From positions 491,501 through 555,500 of the forward strand of contig JAQIJC010000001.1 of the NCBI GenBank assembly GCA_036946405.1: a DNA stretch of 64,000 nucleotides, written 5' to 3'. The stretch's first letter is position 1. Every line of letters begins with the position of its first letter. Below the pieces are notes generated by a model that worked only from the letters and a program-made list of their open reading frames with translations, did no database searches and was not told the origin of the DNA. Positions 59,902 to 64,000 of this stretch are shown here, one piece after another. Source of the DNA: Sphingomonas phyllosphaerae. Lineage in GTDB: Bacteria > Pseudomonadota > Alphaproteobacteria > Sphingomonadales > Sphingomonadaceae. Made by a program: the position numbers and the translations under genes.

Positions 59902-61743
59902 ATGACTGAACGATACGCCGCCTTCATCAGCTACAGCCACGCTGACGGAGCGGCCGCGCGCTGGCTGCATCGTCGTCTCGAAACGTTTCGGATGCCGCGT
60001 GCGCTGGTCGGCACGCCGAGCAGCGTCGGACCGGTGCAAAGGAAGCTTCTGCCGTCGTTTCGCGACCGGGACGAACTGGCGGCGAGCGGCGATCTCGGCA
60101 CGGAGTTGCGCGCCGCGCTTGCCGCCTCGCGCTTCCAGATCGTGCTGTGCAGCCCCCGGGCTGCGCAATCGCGCTGGGTCAACGAAGAGATCCTCAGCTT
60201 CAAGCGGCTCCACGGCGAACATCGCACGCTCGCGCTGATCGTGTCGGGCGAACCCTATGCGGGCGACGAACGCGAATGCTTCCCGCCCGCCTTGCGCTTC
60301 CAGCTCGGCGCCGACCAGAACCTGTCGACCATCCCCGCCGAGCCGATCGCCGCCGATATTCGGCCGGGCAAGGATGGCCGGCGGCTTGCGGCGCTCAAGC
60401 TGATCGCCGGCGTCGCGGGCGTGCCGCTCGACGCTCTGGTCCGCCGCGACGCCGCGCGCCGACAGCGTCGGCTGATGTGGATCACCGCCGCATCGCTGGT
60501 CGTGGCGGCGGTGACCGTCGGCCTCGCCATCTACGCCGAGGGCCAGCGGCGCGTCGCGGTTCGCCAGCGCGAACTCGCCGACAAGAGCCTCGATTTCCTG
60601 ATCGGCACCTTCCAGATCGCCAACCCGGCGACCGAAAACCCTCGCACGATCACCGCGCTGACCATCCTGGATCGCGCCAGTCACCGCGCGGCCAGCGAAC
60701 TGGCCGACGAACCCGGCGTCAGCGCGCGCTTGCTGCGGGCGACGGGGGAGATCTACGTCAACCTCGGCGTCGTGGCAGAGGCGGAGCGCGATCTGAAACT
60801 GGCACTGGCCCGGCTGCCGCCGCGCGGCGAGGAGCGTGCGCGCACATGGTTGATGATGGCGCGGGTCAAGCAGAAGCAGAGTGACCTTGCGGCAAGCGAG
60901 CGCGCCATCGCCGCCGCGCTGGCGAGCTACGATGCGCGGTCGCCGGATGCGCCCGGCATCGACGCCGAAGTGGCCGAACGTCAGGGGCGCGCGGCGATCC
61001 TCGCGGCCCGCTACGACCGGGCTGCGGATCTATATGCCGAGGCCGCACGACGCTACGCCGCGCTGGAAGGCGATCACCGCGCCGACGTCGGACGCGCGCA
61101 ACTGAACCAGGCGGAATCGTTGCTTCGGCTTGGTCGGCTGGCGGAGGCGCAGCAGATCTATGCTCGGGCGACGCGCGCCTATGTCGGTCGCTTCGGTCTC
61201 AATCACGTGCTTACCGCCGATGCGATCCGCAATCAGGCGCTCGCTGCCCTCGAAGGGGGCAAACTCGATGCCGCGCAACGACAGGTCGATGAGGCGCTGG
61301 CGATCTACAATCGAGTCCTTGAGCCGCGCAATCCGACCATCGGGCGGGCATTGTTGCTCAGGGGGCGCATCCTGGCGCGCGCCGGCAAGTTGGACGAGGC
61401 GGCGGCTAGCTTCGAGAAGGCCCGGGCGCTCTATGCCGCAGTCTATGGCGCGAACAGCGTGGACGTCGCCGACACCGAGTTCTTTGCCGCCGACGCCGAA
61501 GCCGCCGCAGGCAAATTCCGTGACGCTCTTGCCCGGACGGTCAGGATCAAGGCGATCTACGACCGCGAATACGGCCCCGACGATCCAGATCAGGCTGAGC
61601 TTCTCGAGTTGCGGGCGCGCATCCTTCGCGCTGCCGGCCGGGCGCCGGAGGCCGTCGCGGCGTGTCGTTCAGCGCAGGCGCTTCGCAAGCGGATTCATGC
61701 CGAAGCGAGAAGCGATACGACCACCCGGCCGACATGCATCTGA
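59902..61743 (+). CDS. TIR-domain protein with a transmembrane helix and TPR repeats
   Basis: This 613-aa protein starts at ATG 59902. Residues about 5-120 are a TIR domain (YAAFISYSHADGAAARWLHR; the probable NADase glutamate is E95 or E96 in SRWVNEEILSF). A single membrane helix lies at about 191-212 (LMWITAASLVVAAVTVGLAI). Residues 225-600 are helical TPR repeats, for example YDRAADLYAEAARRYAALEG and GKLDAAQRQVDEALAIYNRV. TIR domains in bacteria often cleave NAD or make cyclic nucleotide signals in defence systems. The TPR part suggests a sensor or partner-binding module. Its neighbours strengthen the signalling idea. Confidence 0.85.
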   Translation: MTERYAAFISYSHADGAAARWLHRRLETFRMPRALVGTPSSVGPVQRKLLPSFRDRDELAASGDLGTELRAALAASRFQIVLCSPRAAQSRWVNEEILSFKRLHGEHRTLALIVSGEPYAGDERECFPPALRFQLGADQNLSTIPAEPIAADIRPGKDGRRLAALKLIAGVAGVPLDALVRRDAARRQRRLMWITAASLVVAAVTVGLAIYAEGQRRVAVRQRELADKSLDFLIGTFQIANPATENPRTITALTILDRASHRAASELADEPGVSARLLRATGEIYVNLGVVAEAERDLKLALARLPPRGEERARTWLMMARVKQKQSDLAASERAIAAALASYDARSPDAPGIDAEVAERQGRAAILAARYDRAADLYAEAARRYAALEGDHRADVGRAQLNQAESLLRLGRLAEAQQIYARATRAYVGRFGLNHVLTADAIRNQALAALEGGKLDAAQRQVDEALAIYNRVLEPRNPTIGRALLLRGRILARAGKLDEAAASFEKARALYAAVYGANSVDVADTEFFAADAEAAAGKFRDALARTVRIKAIYDREYGPDDPDQAELLELRARILRAAGRAPEAVAACRSAQALRKRIHAEARSDTTTRPTCI

Positions 61744-61819
61744 CCCGCGCCCCATTGGCCGGCGACGCTTCCCATTAACCAAAATTATGGGTAAAGATTG
61801 GAAAACTGGGGGGTTTTTC

Positions 61820-62950
61820 ATGTTTACCGTCGCGACTCGCTGCATGTCCGTCGCAGCCGCTGCCCTGCTCGCCGCATCGTCGTCGACGCCGGCCTGTGCT
61901 GCCGAACTCTTTCCCGGCATCTCCATTCAGAGCGTAAGCGTTCTCAATCAATATTCCTACACGTTCGGCGCCGAACGACCGCCATCGACCACCGGCGGGA
62001 CGCAGGGCACCATCCTGCAATCGGACCAGCGCCCCTTCCCGTCGTCGCAGCTCGGCGTGGATTACACCGGCAGGGCGACCACGGACAGCTTCTATTTCCT
62101 GCACAACGATTATTGCGTCGGCCAGTGCCTGATCACGTCGAGCACGACGATCCGGTTCGAAATCGAGGTCACCGACGCCGGCAATCTTGAAGGGCTTCGC
62201 TTCGACTCGCTCATCACCCCCGGGCACCTCGCGCTGGTCGGCATCGGCAGTTACGAAGATACCGCGGCATCGTTCAACTTCTCGGTCAGCCGCACCGACT
62301 TCGTTCGGGGTGAGGAAAGCGGTGAGACGAACACGCTTTACGCCGCCAACGGCTATTCTGATATCTTCGGGCTGCGCGTTTTCGATGACAATGGCGACAA
62401 TCCGTTTGCCAACACGATCACCGGCGACAATGGCGGGGCTGGTCAATATTATGATTGGAGCGCGACGCCGCTTAGCGTCGAACTCGGTTCAATTTCCACC
62501 GGCGACACCTTCTATGTCGACTACACCGCGAGCTACTCGGTGAAGTCTTTCAATAAATGCTCCGATATCCTGAACTGCAATGCGGCGCAGGTCGTCTTCG
62601 GCGATCCACGCAACATCGGTGGCGGGACGGACGCGAGCGCACGGCTCGCCGACCGGGCGCTGTTCGCCAACGACCCGACGGTCGATGGCGGTGTCCATGC
62701 CGTGATCACGCGCGACTATGAGGCGAGCGTCATTCCCTTCGCATTCGTGCCCTCGGGCGCCGATCGGACCATCGAAACGCCGGCGGCCAATGCCCCGATC
62801 ACTTATGTCGGCAACTATATTCCGAGCCTGATCGACACCGACGGCTCATCCGGTGTTCCCGAACCGGCGACATGGATGACCATGATCCTGGGCTTCGGCG
62901 TGGTCGGCGGTGCGCTACGGCAGCGCCGCGGACGGCGGATCATGATTTGA
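61820..62950 (+). CDS. PEP-CTERM (PEPxxWA) sorting-signal protein
   Basis: This 376-aa secreted protein starts at ATG 61820 (GGGGGGTTTTTC upstream; ATG 61787 is an in-frame alternative). The signal peptide ends near PACAAE. The extreme C-terminus is SSGVPEPATWMTMILGFGVV followed by an Arg-rich tail, the PEPxxWA-CTERM signal recognised by exosortases in sphingomonads. The body is rich in Thr/Ser/Asn/Asp, consistent with a secreted beta-rich surface protein. The gene is noticeably less GC-rich than its neighbours. It sits between a TIR gene and a SLOG gene, an unusual place for a surface protein. Confidence 0.85.
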   Translation: MFTVATRCMSVAAAALLAASSSTPACAAELFPGISIQSVSVLNQYSYTFGAERPPSTTGGTQGTILQSDQRPFPSSQLGVDYTGRATTDSFYFLHNDYCVGQCLITSSTTIRFEIEVTDAGNLEGLRFDSLITPGHLALVGIGSYEDTAASFNFSVSRTDFVRGEESGETNTLYAANGYSDIFGLRVFDDNGDNPFANTITGDNGGAGQYYDWSATPLSVELGSISTGDTFYVDYTASYSVKSFNKCSDILNCNAAQVVFGDPRNIGGGTDASARLADRALFANDPTVDGGVHAVITRDYEASVIPFAFVPSGADRTIETPAANAPITYVGNYIPSLIDTDGSSGVPEPATWMTMILGFGVVGGALRQRRGRRIMI

Positions 62951-62979
62951 AAGCAGGCCATATCAGCGACTTGGCCGGC

Positions 62980-64000
62980 ATGTCCTCCGATATAGCACCC
63001 ATCGCGGTCGGGATCACCGGTCACCGGCCCGATCGCCTCGTCGACGTCGACCCCGCAACGCTGCGCCAACAGCTCGAACAGCTGATGCGCGCGCTGGAAA
63101 AGTCGTCGCCGAACAATAGCTTCCGCCTCGTTGGCAGCCTTGCCGAGGGCGCCGACATGCTCGCCGCCGACGCTGCGCTGGCGACAGGATGGCAGCTCGA
63201 CACGATCCTGCCGTTCGCGCGCGACGACTATGCGATGGACTTCGACGAAACCGCAGCGGCGGAATTCCGTCACCGGCTAAACCTGTCTTTCAACATCCTC
63301 GAATTGCCGGGAAAACGCGACGAGCCCGGTGCCGAGGCCGCTGCTTACGAGCGCGCCGGTCGCGTGATGTTGACACAAAGCGACCTGCTGATCGCCATTT
63401 GGGACGGCGGCCCGCCACGTGGTCGCGGAGGTGCCGCGCAAATCGTCGCGGAGGCGGTCGCGCAGGCGATTCCGGTGATCGTCCTCCGCCCGGACGGCAC
63501 GCACCCACCATCGCTGCTGTGGAGCGGCCTCAATGATCATGAATCGGGCTTGGAGGCCGTGGATACCGTCGCGCGCGGGACGCTCGCCGACCTGCCACGC
63601 CTGATGGCGCAGCTCTCGTCGCCCCCGGTCGACGCTCCGCCCCAGCGAGCGAGCAGAGACGCGCCGCCGCTGCTGGCGGTCGCCTACCCGCTTTTGCTGG
63701 CCGTCACCGGCGTGCGGCGTATCCGCTTCGCCGATCTGCGCCGCCCTTGCCCGCAGCCCCGCGTCATCACCGCCGATCCGACCGAAACGTTGCAGACCCG
63801 CATCGATCAGCAGCTCTGGCCACGCTTCGACACCGCCGACTGCAAGGCGAGTCTCGCCGCCCAGCTGTTCCGTAGCGCCTTCGTGAGCAGCTTTGCGCTC
63901 GCTGCCTTTTCGGTAACGCTCGCGCTGCTCGGACTCGTCGTCCCGACCGCGATCAAGCCGTTGCTTGCGGCGGGTGAATTCGCCTCGATCGCGCTGATTC
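62980..64000 (+). CDS. SLOG-domain protein with membrane helices (3' end cut by window edge)
   Basis: Read directly from ATG 62980 to the last base, at least 340 residues with no stop. The start PIAVGITGHRPDRLVD is the GxxGHR signature of the SLOG (LOG/DprA-like) nucleotide-binding fold. FRLVGSLAEGADMLAADAAL and DLLIAIWDGGPPRGRGGAAQ fit the same Rossmann-like domain. A membrane helix follows near residue 310 (SSFALAAFSVTLALLGLVVP) and another probably begins at the edge. SLOG domains bind or process nucleotide signals, for example in Thoeris ThsA. The spacing to the PEP-CTERM gene is 29 bp. Confidence 0.8.
   Translation, partial: MSSDIAPIAVGITGHRPDRLVDVDPATLRQQLEQLMRALEKSSPNNSFRLVGSLAEGADMLAADAALATGWQLDTILPFARDDYAMDFDETAAAEFRHRLNLSFNILELPGKRDEPGAEAAAYERAGRVMLTQSDLLIAIWDGGPPRGRGGAAQIVAEAVAQAIPVIVLRPDGTHPPSLLWSGLNDHESGLEAVDTVARGTLADLPRLMAQLSSPPVDAPPQRASRDAPPLLAVAYPLLLAVTGVRRIRFADLRRPCPQPRVITADPTETLQTRIDQQLWPRFDTADCKASLAAQLFRSAFVSSFALAAFSVTLALLGLVVPTAIKPLLAAGEFASIALI

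Noticed and set aside
61130..61819. Extension of the PEP-CTERM frame upstream into the TIR gene
   Set aside because: It overlaps the end of the TIR-TPR gene out of frame, and the signal peptide begins only at 61820.

Overview
The window is high-GC alphaproteobacterial chromosome, most likely Sphingomonas or a close relative. The case rests on gene content: a PEPxxWA-type PEP-CTERM protein, a sphingan-like polysaccharide locus, many secreted glycoside hydrolases, dense ATGA-coupled operons, and several families of intergenic inverted repeats. I saw no tRNA, rRNA, CRISPR array or complete insertion sequence. Functions are called from motifs read by eye; no database search was run.

Layout. 1-1342: a DUF1852 (MesX-type) gene cut by the left edge, behind a cobalamin riboswitch and a perfect 22-bp palindrome. 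1495-4066: three overlapping genes for two secreted unknown proteins and an M48 metallopeptidase. 4124-6797: a threonine-aldolase-like enzyme, an EamA transporter and a convergent dehydratase/epimerase. 6872-13889: polysaccharide genes (polymerase-like membrane protein, beta-helix protein, three GT4 glycosyltransferases), then katG. 16742-18628: tgt between an EF-hand protein and a small membrane protein. 18676-23428: a GntR/FCD regulator divergent from GH51, GH43 and GH43 enzymes for arabinan. 23538-29697: housekeeping (gshA, rsmE, ubiA, pmbA, a CysQ-like phosphatase).

30858-41326 is a second polysaccharide and sugar block: UDP-GlcNAc 2-epimerase, 6-phosphogluconate dehydrogenase, two HAD phosphatases, a polymerase-like protein fused to a PPP-type phosphatase, a spike-base protein with an SGNH hydrolase, a GMC oxidoreductase and an epimerase. 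41522-48415: dctA, a two-HTH regulator, a GIY-YIG/SPOUT methyltransferase fusion, nrdR, glyA and rpiB. 48799-52460: a CitE-like lyase, an FMN reductase and a class A penicillin-binding protein. 52661-59674: GH30, GH43, GH31 and GH35-like enzymes for hemicellulose. 59902 to the right edge: TIR-TM-TPR protein, PEP-CTERM protein and SLOG-TM protein, which may form an uncharacterised nucleotide-signalling or defence system.

How the genes work together. The two glycan-degradation clusters should release arabinose, xylose and galactose in the periplasm; no TonB receptor or sugar transporter lies beside either. The two polysaccharide blocks together supply precursors, glycosyltransferases, polymerase-like proteins and possible modifying enzymes. 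Best candidates for new biology: the TIR/PEP-CTERM/SLOG cluster, the polymerase-phosphatase fusion, the GIY-YIG/SPOUT fusion joined by a repeat-derived linker, and the phage or GTA-type spike-base gene in a polysaccharide locus.
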